From Aldrovandia affinis (taxonomy: Eukaryota > Chordata > Actinopteri > Notacanthiformes > Halosauridae), in NCBI GenBank assembly GCA_029706075.1, contig JAINUG010000047.1:3046675-3110674 (forward strand): a stretch of DNA of 64,000 bases, given 5' to 3'. Position 1 is the first letter of the stretch; every line of letters begins with the position of its first letter. The notes under the pieces are model-generated. The model did not search any database and was not told where the DNA came from. It was given only the letters and a program-made list of their open reading frames with translations. Both the position numbers and the translations under genes were made by a program. This document shows positions 34,583 to 46,315 of the stretch, piece by piece.

Positions 34583-35526
34583 GTTTGCGAGTGCTCCCTT
34601 GACTGAGAGGATGGCCAGTACCGCGGGAACTTTTATTAAACATTCTGATATTTTTGCGGGTCTCGTGCAGTAGTCTCGTGCCACTGTCAACTAGTCGAGC
34701 ACTCAGAAGACGCGCACCGTTTGCCAGTGACAGTGACATGCGCACTGAATGTCTGCTCAGTTGACATTTTCTAAGTGGAAAAAAAATCCTCTTCATCCCG
34801 ACTGCGTCCCGGGGAGGATTTTTTGTTCGTCCCAAATACATATTTTATCGTCCCCGGGACGACGGGACGGTGTTAGTCTCGAGCCCTGCTCTAATGTCTT
34901 CTTGCTCGTCATACATGGCTCTGAGGTTGGACTGAGTAGCAGGGAGATCACCGATTGTGGAAGCTAGCACATTGATCCTAGCTAAGTTAACTGGGCTAGT
35001 GCACAGGGTTGGGAGGCAGTTTAGTTTGAGACAGAAGGATTGACTTCCCAATTTTCACACGTGTATCAATGAAGTTGCCGTAGGACTGGACGTCAGTGTC
35101 CATAGAGAACCACTCATCTGAAATATGGTCCTCAATTGCAGATGCAAGATTTTGATCCGTAGTCATGGCGGCCCAATTTAGCTTCAAGCGAGCAGATGGT
35201 TTTGCAGAACAAAGACTGAGCCTAACCTTAGCACAGACAATGCGGTGGTCAGAACCGATCGGATCAGAGGTGGAATATGCTTGGGAATCTTGGATGCTAT
35301 TTCTCCATAGTTTACGACAAAGAATGAAGTCGATCTGTGATAGGAACTTATTAGGTGAGCAATGAGTCCAGAGTTTCTTTGACGATTTCTGAAACATTGT
35401 ATTGGTGATAAGAAGGTTATTTTGGTTAACAAATTCAGTGAGAAACTGACCATTTCGGTTAGTAGCAGGGTGGTAGGAAAACTTCCTTGCTAGAATGGGC
35501 ATTGAATCACCACCAATAAGAAGGAG

Positions 35527-36390
35527 GGCATGCTTTTGTTTTGCTAATGTTTGCTCATTTGTTTTGCATCCTAATTATTTTGTTATTAGTATACTGGTGT
35601 AATAAATCCCTTTTTTGCACCAAAAACTCACCTGATTTCCACTTTGTTCGGTCCACCCAACCCTGGATTGTAACAATGCACACAGAGACACTCAAACATT
35701 TCAGTCTGAGTTATCTTTTACCACAGATACACAGAGACCATGCCACTCATCACAGCGAGAATTCTCTGGCAACCAGCCCGAAGACACTCTCCACTCTTTC
35801 AGTGAGAGTTATCGGGCCGTTGTCCAAAAACACTCCACTGCCCTAGTGTGAGTTCTCTTCCAATCACACCGACGGACAGAGGAAGACACTCTTTCAGTAC
35901 TCAGGGACAACAGGTGATTAAGTGAACCCAATCACAGAGATGAGGTGGAGACAGAGATGTGATGAAAAATGAAAATCTTTACTGAGGTTATAAAAGCTCT
36001 GATTAGTACAGACGTGATGGTAGGTAACACAAAAACTAAAACGGCTAACAAACAAAAGTGGAACAAACAAGGTTCCCAAAACATAGAGCTTGGAAACAGT
36101 AAACCAAAATAACACAAACACAAAAAGGGAAAACACAAAAGAGTCCTTGTAGGCATACAAAAGCTGGCAGTAACTCTGGGCAAGAGAACTCAAGACTGAG
36201 CACAGTTCACAGAAAACAGACAACTTAAATAATGAATGCAAACAAGACACAGGTGAAAACACTGAGTCGATAATCCACTCAAACAATCAAAACAATAAAA
36301 CCATTAATCAATAATACAATAAGGCCATCAGGGAATAATCAAGTGTCCAATGCCGCCCTATGGCAGCAAACAGCAGGACGTGACGTCACA
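35527..36390. other. Probable LTR fragments, unassigned
   Basis: The first 150 bases contain a plus-strand AATAAATCCC tract and end near CTGGATTGTAACA, like the end of an LTR. From about 35935 to 36386 a minus-strand polyadenylation and promoter-like layout is suggested (TTATAAAAGCTC at about 35989; a possible start TGACGTCACGTCC at about 36386). No paired termini or duplications were found. Confidence 0.35.
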
Positions 36391-37485
36391 CAACTATGAT
36401 ACAATTCCCACACAAATACATCTTCAGCTGATATTCACCTCCCAACTCAATGAACATTTTCTGACACTAACATGTAGCTGTATCATAGTGTTAGTGAATT
36501 TAAAACTTTGGTGGGTGATACCAGAAATCGATCCATTTCTACTGCCTCAAGCCATAGGCTATTTTCCTTAACCATGGATGAGATAAAATGTTGTATTTGA
36601 AGAAATCTATAGAATTTTATTTTGGTATATCGTATTCATCCTGAATCTGCTGAAAAGATTTTAAACCATATTTTGAAAAGAGGCTAGCAAAATTCAAAAT
36701 TCCCTTCCCGAACCAGCCTGAGAGCCCTATGTTTTGGAGTTGAAGGGTGTTACGCACTGTGGTCGTGGCTGATTACCTGTTTGAAACCACGCCCAGGAGC
36801 CACATTCCAGGCATGCTGGACTGATTGGACTAAATTGTTTACTGATTTCCCTGTCTGTGAATGCTGCTAGCCCCTCCCACTCCCATAAGCTTATGAAGTG
36901 GACCAAACCCATCTTGTACTTTTCCATTTGTCTTGTTCCCGTCCGTGATTGTTGATGTCTGCATATTGTTTTTATGGTATATCAGCTTTTCTTTGTTTTT
37001 GTGCACCTTTTTAGGTAGGCAAAGGTTAGCAAAGGTGTAACGTCCGGATCTGTAGTCGAGTGTTCCCTGAGTAGAGTGGGAGGGACCTGTGAGTTGTAAA
37101 TGAATCTCTATTGTTATCAGCTGGCATTCGCTACTTGGTGCGCCTAGCATCACTCAGCTTTATCAGTAACCTTAGTTCTGGAAATCGGCTGCTTTGTGCG
37201 GCAGCCTCCCCATACAAAGACTCAGTGGACAAAGACAAAGGAGTCTACCTGCAGGAGTCAGACTGTGGACAAAGACAAAGGAGTCTACCTACAGGAGTCC
37301 ACCAAGGGAGGTCAGCTAGGGAGTGCCCGCCGCATGGTAAGTATCATAGTTTTGTCTCTTCCTGTTCTTCCTCCACATCTAACACCACATGCTACCTCCC
37401 TATTCCAGTCTGTGTCTCCTCTTCTAGATTTCCTAGGAGGAGAGATTCTACTCGCAGGCGCAACTCCTCCAATCTCATCCACCCT
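36391..37485. other. Unassigned stretch with a 40-base tandem duplication
   Basis: GTGGACAAAGACAAAGGAGT and the following GTCTACCT(G/A)CAGGAGT are repeated twice, at 37226-37265 and 37266-37305. The rest shows no gene. It lies just before the endonuclease part of the plus-strand L2 and may be that element's 5' leader. Confidence 0.45.
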
Positions 37486-40246
37486 CCTAGATCTCCGGTG
37501 TCAACGTGGTGGTAGCAGGTGGACTATGGAACTGCCAGTCCACTGTCCGGAAGGTCGATTTAATCTCGGCCCAGACCTCACTACTCTCCCTGCAGTTCCT
37601 GGTGCTCAGGGAGACATGGATCACTCTGCAGAACATGGCCACCCCTGCTGCTCTCTCTGCTGCCTACACCTTCTCCCACACTCCATGACCCACAGGTGGA
37701 GGGACAGGTATACTGATCTCACCCCTGTGGAGATTTGGTATTGTTCCTCTTCCTCACTTTCCAGCCTCCTCCTTTGAATTTCATGCTGTCACTGTCACTG
37801 TTCCATGCAAACTGCACATCATTGTTCTCTATCACCCATCAGGTCCACTGGGGAGTTTCCTAGATGAAATGGATGTCCTACTCAGCTCCTTCCCTGAGGA
37901 TGGCACTCCTGTCTTACTCCTCTGTGACTTCAACCTGCTGCTGGACATCCCTCAGTCCTCCGCATTTCTCCCCCTGCTTCAGTCCTTCAACTTCACCTTG
38001 GCTGAATCCCCATCCACCCACAAGGCTAGTAACCAACTGGACCTGGTCTTCACTAGGAACTGCACTTCACCCAGCATTGCGGTATCTCCTCTGCATGTGT
38101 CTGACCACTGCTTTCTGTCTTTTTCCCTCCCCCCTCCCCTCTGTGCCTAAACCATCTTCACCTGCCCCCACTGTCTTTGTCCGTCACAACCTCTGCTCTC
38201 TCTCCCCTGCTGCCCTGTCAGCTACTGTTGTAGTTTCCCTTCCCTCACCCATCTCGCTACCTACACCTCTCACCCTTCTGTCCTCCTTCTTGCCCCTCCC
38301 TGACTCGGACATCCTTCAACTTGTTCACTCCCACCGTCCCACCACCTGTCCTCTCGATCCCATTCCTTCCCCCCTCTTCCAGTCCATTGCTATGGACATC
38401 CTCCCCTTTGTCTCCAATGTTATCAACTCCTCTCTTTCCTCTGGCTCTGTCCCCTCTCCCCTCAAAAGCGCCCATGTTGTCCTCCTCTCCTGTCATTTCC
38501 AACTACCGATCTGTCTCTCTCCTCCTATTCCTCTCCAAAACACTAGAGTCTATAACCAACTGTCTGCTCATCTCCTACTGTTAAAAAGATACCCCTCCAA
38601 TTCTATCTTTCAATTAAGTTTATCAGTTTTCTATAGGTTATTACAGACGTCAGTCAGCTATCATAGCTATCCAATTACACGTACAGATCATAGTTTTGTC
38701 CTGCGCACTCACAGTTAGTACTCCTCGAGAAGCAAGACGAAACTCACTGATAAGAAAAGTTATTTTGTCTGGTGCTGTAAACATTCAACAGTGTTGTGCG
38801 TGCATGAAAACTGGAAGCGTTGATTTATATTATTGAAGTGTAATGTGATTGTGGCCGAATATTGTGTTAAATGCAGAGTTCATCACTGTTCATAATAACC
38901 ACGTTGTTGCAAGCCCACTATTGCTGCTAACTCTATTAGAATCTGTATTGTGGTGTGCAGATAGCATTCTAATCATTTGTGCATATAGTATTCAAATCGT
39001 TATGTGTATATGGGTATTCTAATTGCTGCATGCACGTTATATTGAGTGAAGTATTTGTTTATTAACGTGATTTAGGTTACTTATACACCTGCAACATTAT
39101 GGTAGCAGATCACGCTGTTGTAGTAGTATCGCCTGGTAAGCTCTTAACTTTTCTGCAGCGAGGCAGTACAGCCGCGCATGTGCATTTTATACCTCATATT
39201 AGGGAAGCTGAAATTTCCTATTTGTTCTGCTTTCCCCATTTTGTATTAAGCTGCCTCAATTTGGACATGCATACACATGGGTGAATCTACAATTATGTGC
39301 ATATATACTATACTGTATGCTGGTGCATATGCATGGGAATATGTATGTATGTATTTGTATGTGTATACATACCTGATATATGCATATTTGACTATGTTGT
39401 AATTTTCATTTCAGAACCACATAATTACACTTTTGGACATTGCCAAGCAGTGGGCGTGTGTGCGTGTTGATGTGCGTGGTGGTGAAGAAGCCTAATTAAA
39501 TTTCTCAACTTCAATATCTGTCTCTTGACGGACATCCTGCAGTGTGTCTGAATCCTTTAATCAGCTACAGTTAAACAACGAGTGAGGGCTACATCAGCTA
39601 ACCGTTCGACGGGTGAGGGCATCCAAAGCCAACAGTTTTTTCACAAAATTACCTGCTTGATCCTAACCAATCTGGGTTCAAAGCAGGCCACTCCACAGAG
39701 ACTGCTCTCCTTGTGGTCACTGAGGCTCTTCACATGGCTAAGTCCCAATCCCTTAGCTCCGTCCTCCTCCTCCTCAACCTGTCAGCTGCATTTGATACTG
39801 TGGACCACCAGATCCTGCTCTCATCTCTCGTCGACATGGGAATCTCTGGATCTGCACTGACATGGTTCAAGTCCTACCCGGCTTATTGGTCCTACCAGGT
39901 GGTCTGGAGAGGATCCCTATCCTCTCCCCACACCCTCTCTACTGGAGTCCTGCAGGGCTTGGTGCTAGCCCCTGTCCTATTCTCCCTGTACACTAAGTCA
40001 CTTGGTTCTGTTATCTCTGCTCATGGTTTTTCTTACCACTCTCTCCATCTGAGACCCAGGTCCCAGCACGGATCTCTGCATGCCTGGCTGACATCTCTGC
40101 CTGGATGTCCACCCACCACCTGAAGCTTAACCTGTGGAAGACTAAGCTGCTCTTCCTCCCAGCGAAGGGCTCCCTGATAATTGATGGTTAAATCACCGTG
40201 GAAGGCTCCATAGTGTCTCTGTCCCAGTCTGCCAAGAGTCTTGGAG
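37486..40246 (+). pseudogene. L2 LINE, split and decayed
   Basis: Plus-strand frames follow the L2 order. The endonuclease lies at 37500-38150 (WNCQSTVRKVDLISA, LVLRETWITLQNMATPAAL, LLCDFNLLL, NQLDLVFTRNC, LHVSDHCFLSF). The linker and fingers are at 38200-38580 (RPTTCPLDPIPSPLFQSIAM). After a 1.06-kb interruption, the palm is at 39660-40130 (GHSTETALL-like, LLNLSAAFDTVDHQILLSSL with the motif A Asp, LSTGVLQGLVLAPVLF). The YxDD region is lost near 40050. It ends at 40246 against a truncated Tc1. It provides the uninterrupted reference for the L2 at 9866-12851. Confidence 0.87.
38582..39645. mobile_element. Unclassified 1.06-kb insertion in the L2
   Basis: L2 coding sequence stops after CATCTCCTACTG and resumes at CCTGCTTGATCCTAACC, where a continuous L2 would read straight through. 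The inserted DNA is AT-rich, starts TTAAAAAGATACC and ends TCACAAAATTA. I found no clear terminal repeat or target duplication and no coding frame of note. Confidence 0.6.
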
Positions 40247-40976
40247 TGATCAGCTGTGCGGGCACTACAGGATTTCAATCCATTACGGCGTAGTGTGTTA
40301 CCAATGGTCATCTTGGTGACTGTGGTCCCAGCTGCCTTGAGATCATCAACAAGCTCCAGCCGTGTAGTTCTGGGTTGTTCCCTCACCTTTCTCATGATCA
40401 GGTTCACTCCACGAGGTGAGATCTTGCGTGGAGCCCCAGACCGAGGGAGATTGATGGTCAATTGGTGTTTCTTCCATTTTCTAATTATCGCACCAACAGT
40501 TGACTCTTTCTCACCAAGCTGCTTGCCAATGGTCTTGTAGCCCATTCCAGTCTTGTGCAGGTCTACAATTTTGTCCCTGATGTCCTTAGACAATTCTTTG
40601 GTCTTGCCGATTGTGGAGAGGTTGGAATCTGATTCATTGATTGATTCTGTGGACAGGTGTCTTTTATACAGGCAATGAGTACTTAATTAGGAGTACTAAT
40701 TAAGTAAGAGGACTAATCTGTGTGCCTCCTGGTCACATAACCGGTCTGTGGGAGCCAGAATTCTTGCTGGTTGGTAGGGGGTGAAATACTTATTTTCCTC
40801 AATAAAACACAAATAAATGTTTAAAATTCATATAATGTGATTTTCTGGGATTTTTTTTATATTCTGTCTCTCACTGTTAAGATGAACCTACCATGAAAAT
40901 TATAGACCGTTCCTTTCTTTGTAAGGGGGCAAACTCACAAAATCAGCAGGGGGTGAAATACTTATTTTCCCCACTG
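40247..40976 (-). mobile_element. Tc1-like transposon, 3' part deleted
   Basis: The high end is a Tc1 terminus: on the minus strand CAGTGGGGAAAATAAGTATT next to TA (40977-40978). A second direct copy of GGGGGTGAAATACTTATTTT lies about 170 bases inside, at 40778, which is the IR/DR layout of Sleeping Beauty-type elements. The transposase starts at 40593 on the minus strand ([20 protein letters not shown]) and keeps the helix-turn-helix DNA-binding region ([34 protein letters not shown]). It is cut at about 40247, after roughly 115 codons, where L2 sequence begins. The catalytic DDE domain is absent. Confidence 0.9.
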
Positions 40977-40978
40977 TA

Positions 40979-41496
40979 TGCCTTATCTGGGCAAACCAAT
41001 AGTATAATTTGGTACCCCGACGCCTCCCATCCCCCTTAGCTTCAGTAACTGTGTCAATTTCATCCTCGGTTTCTTAATATACCATAAAGAGCCATATCAG
41101 GATGCTGATTGGTCACTGCTCTCTCCAGTCAGTAGTGGAGCCTCGTTAACAAGGATGCAATGCAACTGTGCGGGCCAGTACATAAGTGCTTTTTAACTCA
41201 GTCTTCAGAAAATGCCTGTTGAAGTAAGAAGTGTGAGAACTAACTTGCAGACATCCTTAGACGGAAAGTTATAATGACTGTGTTTGAACACTCAAGTCTC
41301 TCTCTTTGATCAATGATTTCTTTGCTCCCAGTCTTTTATCTTAACAAAGTTTATTTCTGTTCTAAGCTGTAAGGCTTCCTAGTGGGTAGTGTCAAAACGA
41401 CACTGCCTTTTTCAGAACCCCTTTCTTTTTGTTGAAGTTTGTTTGGTTGAGTTGGTTGAGTTTGGTTTTCTATGTTAGTTCCCTCGAGCGACGATT
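40979..41496. other. Non-coding stretch, nothing recognised
   Basis: No recognisable frame or repeat terminus. Confidence 0.35.
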
Positions 41497-44340
41497 TTAG
41501 GTTGGGAATGTAACAAATGCAGGGACTGACTCTTCCGGGCACATTATGTACAGGAGAACATCATCAGTGTGTCTGTGTTCCTCCCCCTCATCCGTAATAC
41601 CAGACAAACCTGAATTAGCCCTTATGATCTCAGCAAGCAGCTTTATGGCAAGGGTGAAAAGAAAGGGTGAAAGTGGACAGCCTTGTCCTGTGCCCCTGCC
41701 CATTTTAAAACTATTGGATGGGAGGCCATTAGTGGTTACCACAGCTTGGGAGTTAGAGTATAGTAATTTGACTAAATTGTAAAAAATTGGACCCAAATTA
41801 AATGTATCAAAGGTGACAAAAATAAAATCCCATTCCGCCCTGTCAAATGCTTTTTCAGCATCGAGGAAGACTATAAGTGCAGGTTTTCGATTTATGGTGA
41901 CACAGTCGATAACATTAAGGAGGCGATGCGATGCCTCTGATCCAAATCCAAAAAGGGATTGTACAAACTGTCTGATCAGGTTAAACAATTTTATGCAAAA
42001 TAACCTCTAGTCTACACGCAAGTACCTTAGCCATTACTTTACAATCAACATTTAGTAAGCTTATATGGGCCTATACAAACTACAACCGAATGGGTCTTAA
42101 TCCTTCTTTAATAACAAACAAATGGGGGCCATATTCCAGGTTTCAATTATTGAACCTTGTTCAAAAAGGTCTTGAAAAGCTGGCAAAAGTACGGGGTGAA
42201 GCTCTGACCAAAGATTCTTATAAAACGCACTTGGATATCCTTACCTTATTTTGGAGGGCATTGACTGAACTGCATTTAAAACCTCTTCTGGGGAGAGTGA
42301 CGCATTAAGAATGGTTCGGTCTTCATCCAGTAGGAAGTGACAACTTGTCCAAAAAGGATGTTATATCATATTTCGAAGCTGTGCTTTGTGATTATTATAA
42401 AGGGAATTATAACATTATTTAAATGTTGTATTAATAAGAACAGGATCATAAGTTCTGGAACCGTCCGCCAACTGTGAGGGACCGAATAAGGACCCAGGTG
42501 CAGACCAGGATAAGGCAGTAAAGGAACGTTTAATAATCAAGCAAGGTTCAAAAGTCGATAGTCAGAGTTAGATAAGGTACAAAATCGAAATCCAAAAGAG
42601 TAGTCAAAATAGGCAGTCCAAAAAACTAAAACCAAATAATCAGAAAGGCAAACAAACAAAATCGGAAGGCAAAACTTGAAGTCAAACAGAAGGGGTGTCT
42701 CGTAAAATACAAACAAACTCTGGCTTACACACAATCAGCACAGTGAATGATGATCAACATTCTGACGCAGACTGAAAGCAAACAGGGAACTTAAATACAA
42801 GCAGGGAAGGGAAACACAATAGGAATCAGGTGTGACTGGGAGGAGAGAAGGGCAAGAACACAGGTGAGAACGATAAGGATCACTAATACAATAACGAGGG
42901 GAGAAAAAAGACACGGACTGGGAAGCACATAAACACACTGAAAATAAACGACCTGGAATAGCAGGTAGACACGTGCACAGTTCGAAGAGGAGGAGCGCAT
43001 AGAAAGAATCTGCGTGCAGGTAAAGCAAAAAGAGAGAAGCGTACAGGGATAGGACAACGAGAGAGAGAATGAAGCAGGAAATCACCCGAATAGTGCAATA
43101 ACAAAGACGAGGAGTGGATTATCGAAAAACAAGAAACACAGACAGACGGGAAAGCAGACGTGAATGAAACGTAATGATGAGAAAATAATAAAATACAAAA
43201 ACAAACAGAACAAACGTGTCAAAACATAACACCAACTTTATTGATTTAATAGGTCTTTCATTCTGCTCCCTCTTTAATTGGTGTGCAGGTAGTTTGCTCT
43301 GTTTGTTACCAAATTCATAATATTTCTGTTTAGAAAAAAGCAGTAGCTTTTTAATATGTTCGGCTTATTTTAGCTTTACAAAGTGCTGCCCAATTTAAAC
43401 GGGATGGTGTATTTTTATGTCGTTTCTCTAAACGTAATACCTCTGACTCTAGGTCTCGCCTCTTTTGTACCAACAGTGTTTTTTGTAATGACGCATGGGA
43501 AATAATATGCACAAATATAGCTGTTTTGGTAACGTCCCACATAGTTGCGGGTGATATAGGGGACCCTTCTTTGGTCTCACGATACTGCATTATCCACTGT
43601 CGTACTAGATCACAGATTTTGATAAAAGGGAATAATTACATCTCCAAAATGTACTTCTTTGTAGCGCCGAATTCAAATTGATATCAACGTAGACGAGGGC
43701 GTGTTGTGACAATACAATTGTACCAATGCGGCAAGACTGCGCATTATAGATGTAGCTAGTTACACGGCATAAAAATATAATCGATTCTTCAATATGAGGC
43801 ATGGAGGTTACAGTAGAAACTGTAGTCCCTAAGTATGGAGGGTTTAACTCCCTCCATACATCGGTAAAACCGATATCTTTGCACATGTTTTTAAGAGTGG
43901 ATCTAGAAAATCTAGAATTGAAAACTGCAGCAGTTTAAGATTTGTCCTGATTATAGTCTAAAACACAGTTTCAGTTGCCAGTGAGAAAGTCTAGACCCCT
44001 GCAGTGCTGGTTAAACACCATCTCAGACATGAATTCCGGAGAATCCTCATTAGGAGCGTAAACATTCAAAATTGTGACATGTTGACCAAAAAAACTAATC
44101 TGCCCCCTGGATCATTAATCTGACTCTCAGAAATAAACAGTACATGTTTACTTACAGGGAAAGCTGTGCCTCATTGGTTTGAAGTACAAGATGAAAAATA
44201 AATCTTCCCCTCCCAGTTTTAGATGTTCCTTTTTAGACAAATGTGTTTCCTGAAGCGCAAGAATATCACCCCTTTCCTTCTTTAAAAAAGTTAATATTTT
44301 CTTCCTTTTGACGTTTCCCATGCCATAAATTTAAGTGGGT
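41497..44340 (-). pseudogene. L1-like LINE ORF2 remnant, split by a solo LTR
   Basis: The minus-strand order is endonuclease remnants at 43605-44340 (FQETHLSKKEH-like, FTDVWRELNPPYLG, IEESIIFLCR), then a Lys/Arg-rich linker at 43351-43590 (RRDLESEVLRLEKRHKN). The reverse transcriptase follows at 41497-41988 and its upstream 42000-42300 (IVFLDAEKAFDRAEWDFIF with the motif A Asp, GRGTGQGCPLSPFLFTLAI, HTDDVLLYI in place of the usual FADD/YADD). Stops and frameshifts interrupt it. The 3' end is truncated at about 41497. Confidence 0.82.
42473..43231 (-). mobile_element. Solo LTR E (TGTTATG...CACA gypsy family)
   Basis: Read on the minus strand it starts TGTTATGTTTTGACACG and ends GGTCCCTCACA. 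The 5-base duplication CCAAC lies at 42468-42472 and 43232-43236. It is related to solo LTR F and to the LTRs of the gypsy element at 55790-58521. It interrupts the L1-like LINE. Confidence 0.92.
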
Positions 44341-44838
44341 TCATAGTTGAGTATATAGTGAATATAAATGGGTAGAGAGGTTATTGTGTAATAAAGGACG
44401 CTACATCCAAGGCATTGTGGGAGGGAAATTGAAAGACTTAGTGACTGCAGCCTGTTAAGGTGCTGTGGCTATTTGGTGGACCGCATATAATTTGGTTCAA
44501 AAACAAGTGTTAATATTTAACTAACGGAGCACATGGAAAGCGCTTATAAGCGCAACAACGTATGCAGTGGGGAATTTGGTTCAGTTTTACAGAAGCGGTG
44601 TAGAAATGCATGATTGGGGCTAAATTATAAATGATAACAAACTGTTCTCACAATTACAATCACAATCAAATTCTCTATTGCCATCTGGAAGGGAAATCAA
44701 GAGGGGTTCACACTACATGACACACTCATGATCTATCAGTATGACTCCATAGCCATGATCTGTCATTACAGTTATTATTTAACATTATATCTTATTGAAC
44801 TACTATTGTAGCCATTTAGCAAGTAGCATTATCAGTAC
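44341..44838. other. Possible 5' part of the L1-like LINE
   Basis: AT-rich, no clear frame. It abuts the endonuclease remnant. Confidence 0.3.
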
Positions 44839-44843
44839 ATTCT

Positions 44844-45793
44844 TGTTACGTTCTGAGTGTCTGTTCGGTTTGTTTTTGTACTTTGTTTATTTTTCATTCT
44901 TCGAGTCATGTTTCTTTCACGTTCTGTTCCCTGTCTGTTATTGTTCCTGTTCTAGATCCACTCCTTGTCTTTGTCATTTGCACTTCGGGAAATTCTATGT
45001 TTCGGTTTTTCTGTCTTCGTTTCTAATCTCGTTTTACTTCCTTCTTACTTTCTAATTACACTTTGTATATATTAGTTAGATGTATATAGTACTAACCAAC
45101 TAATCTACTAACATTAGGGATTTAGATTAAGCTACTAACACTACTAATCACTAATTATCTCACACTTCTAACTATCGCTATCATTCTCTCTCGATTGTCC
45201 TATCCCTGTACACTTCTCGTGTTTTCACTTCAGTCTCACGCAGATTCTCTTTGCATTCCTCCCATTCTAACTATGTACGTGTCTGCCTGTTCTTCCAGGT
45301 CGTTTATTGTCTATGTGTTTGTGTTATTCCCAGTCCGTGTCTTTTGTTTCCCCTCGTTATTCTATTAGCGAATCCCCTCGTTATTAGATTAACGATTCCC
45401 ATTGTTTACACCTGTGTTCCTCCCCTCTCTCCTCCCAGTCACACCTGAGTCCTATTGTGTTCCCTTCCCTGCTTGTATTTAAGTTCCGTGTCTATGTTCT
45501 TTCCTGTTCTGTACTGATCCTTATTCCCTGAGCCTACTCTTCTTCAGCCAGTGTTTATTGATTTATCCAAGACATCCCTTCTGTTTACTACTCCGAGCCT
45601 GCCTAGCGATTCTGTTTGTTTGCCTATCTGCCTACCTGTGTTTTGACTTTTTGGACTGCCTTTTTGTGACTACTCTGCTTATTGATTCTGTACCTTCGCT
45701 ACATCTGATTCCTGGTTTTGACTCCTGCTTCCCAATAAACTACTATTTTGCCTAATCCTGATCTGCGTCTGGGTCCTTATCCTGATCGTCACA
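44844..45793 (+). mobile_element. Solo LTR F (same family, plus orientation)
   Basis: It starts TGTTACGTTCTGAGTG and ends CTGATCGTCACA. ATTCT is duplicated at 44839-44843 and 45794-45798. A promoter-like GTATTTAAGTTCC lies at about 45476 and AATAAA at about 45735. It includes the stretch TAGTTAGATGTATATAGTAC that is also in the LTRs at 55790-56323 and 58202-58521 but absent from LTR E. Confidence 0.92.
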
Positions 45794-45798
45794 ATTCT

Positions 45799-46315
45799 AT
45801 AGATATACTGTATATTGCATAGCTAGGTTAGCTTAAGTGATCGTTTATGTTTTATTAAAGAGTGAAGGATAGGGAAGTAGTGGTGGAGAATGTAAACTAC
45901 TGAAGAGGCAGAATGGGAAACCATGGGGAGGAAGTAATGTAACCAGGGGAGGGGTTGAGTCAGGGGGGAGTGGTATGATGTCAAGCTCACCAAAGGAGGG
46001 GTTAAAGAAGAGGAAGGAGGATGTATGCTAAAAGGTGTTAGAAGCTGCTTCACAAACCAGCCCGGTTTCTTGTATGTAATCTCGCATCATATACAATAAA
46101 CCCTATTACATCAGACTGAAGATTGTGCTGTTTTTTGAAGAAGTGTCCAGTGTGGTGGGATCCCTCAGTCTAACTGGCCCTGGCTGAGGTCAGATTCTTC
46201 CACAGCATCTTCATTGTCTCTTTTTTTCCTGTAACTCTTCCCAACTCGCCACATGGCTCGCTAACGTAAATCATAACGGTTGTAAACCAGCAACATATGA
46301 GATGATGAGAGATGA
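45799..46315. other. Non-coding stretch, nothing recognised
   Basis: A purine-rich tract at 45870-46000 on the plus strand accounts for the short minus frame. No gene is seen. Confidence 0.35.

Larger units (their letters stand above)
33068..34888 (-). mobile_element. hAT-type transposon, about 1.8 kb
   Basis: The termini CAGGGCTCCAGACTAAC (left) and CAGGGCTCGAGACTAAC (right, other strand) are nearly perfect inverted repeats. The 8-base duplication CTCTAATG lies at 33060-33067 and 34889-34896. Subterminal GTCCC/GGGAC motifs are dense at both ends. It contains a possible first exon of a transposase (34469-34582) and a separate open frame (33902-34162), but no catalytic core. It lies between the endonuclease and reverse transcriptase of the RTE-like LINE. 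Confidence 0.92.
29535..35526 (-). pseudogene. RTE-like LINE, split by three later insertions
   Basis: After setting aside the inserts, a single LINE reads on the minus strand. The end of the endonuclease lies at 34889-35502 (LSQIDFILCRKLWRNSI, DPIGSDHRIVCAK). The linker is near 32935-33067 and the fingers of the reverse transcriptase at 32401-32934 (LGKAPGMDSIPIEVW, PDNYRGISLTQTAAKIYNRL, NQNGFRPLRSTSSQI). The palm is at 30311-30783 (DFRKAFDSI, NTGVLQGPLAPYLFIIVLDY, DLDYADDIILLAD with an intact YADD). The C-terminus is near 29690-29881 (RLAGHILRHNE). It ends in an ATTG repeat (about 29537-29550). The clade is not certain. Stops are present in the linker and C-terminal region, and the 5' part is missing. 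Confidence 0.85.

Noticed and set aside
35918..36286. Phe/Leu/Val-rich minus frames resembling a membrane protein
   Set aside because: They arise from A-rich plus-strand sequence in an LTR-like region. Similar frames appear in solo LTRs E and F.
37226..37305. Possible CRISPR-like repeat
   Set aside because: Only two adjacent copies of 40 bases with no spacers, in a eukaryotic repeat context.
37864..38718. A 284-residue plus-strand frame
   Set aside because: It switches between L2 frames and ends in the unclassified insert. Only the L2 motifs are meaningful.
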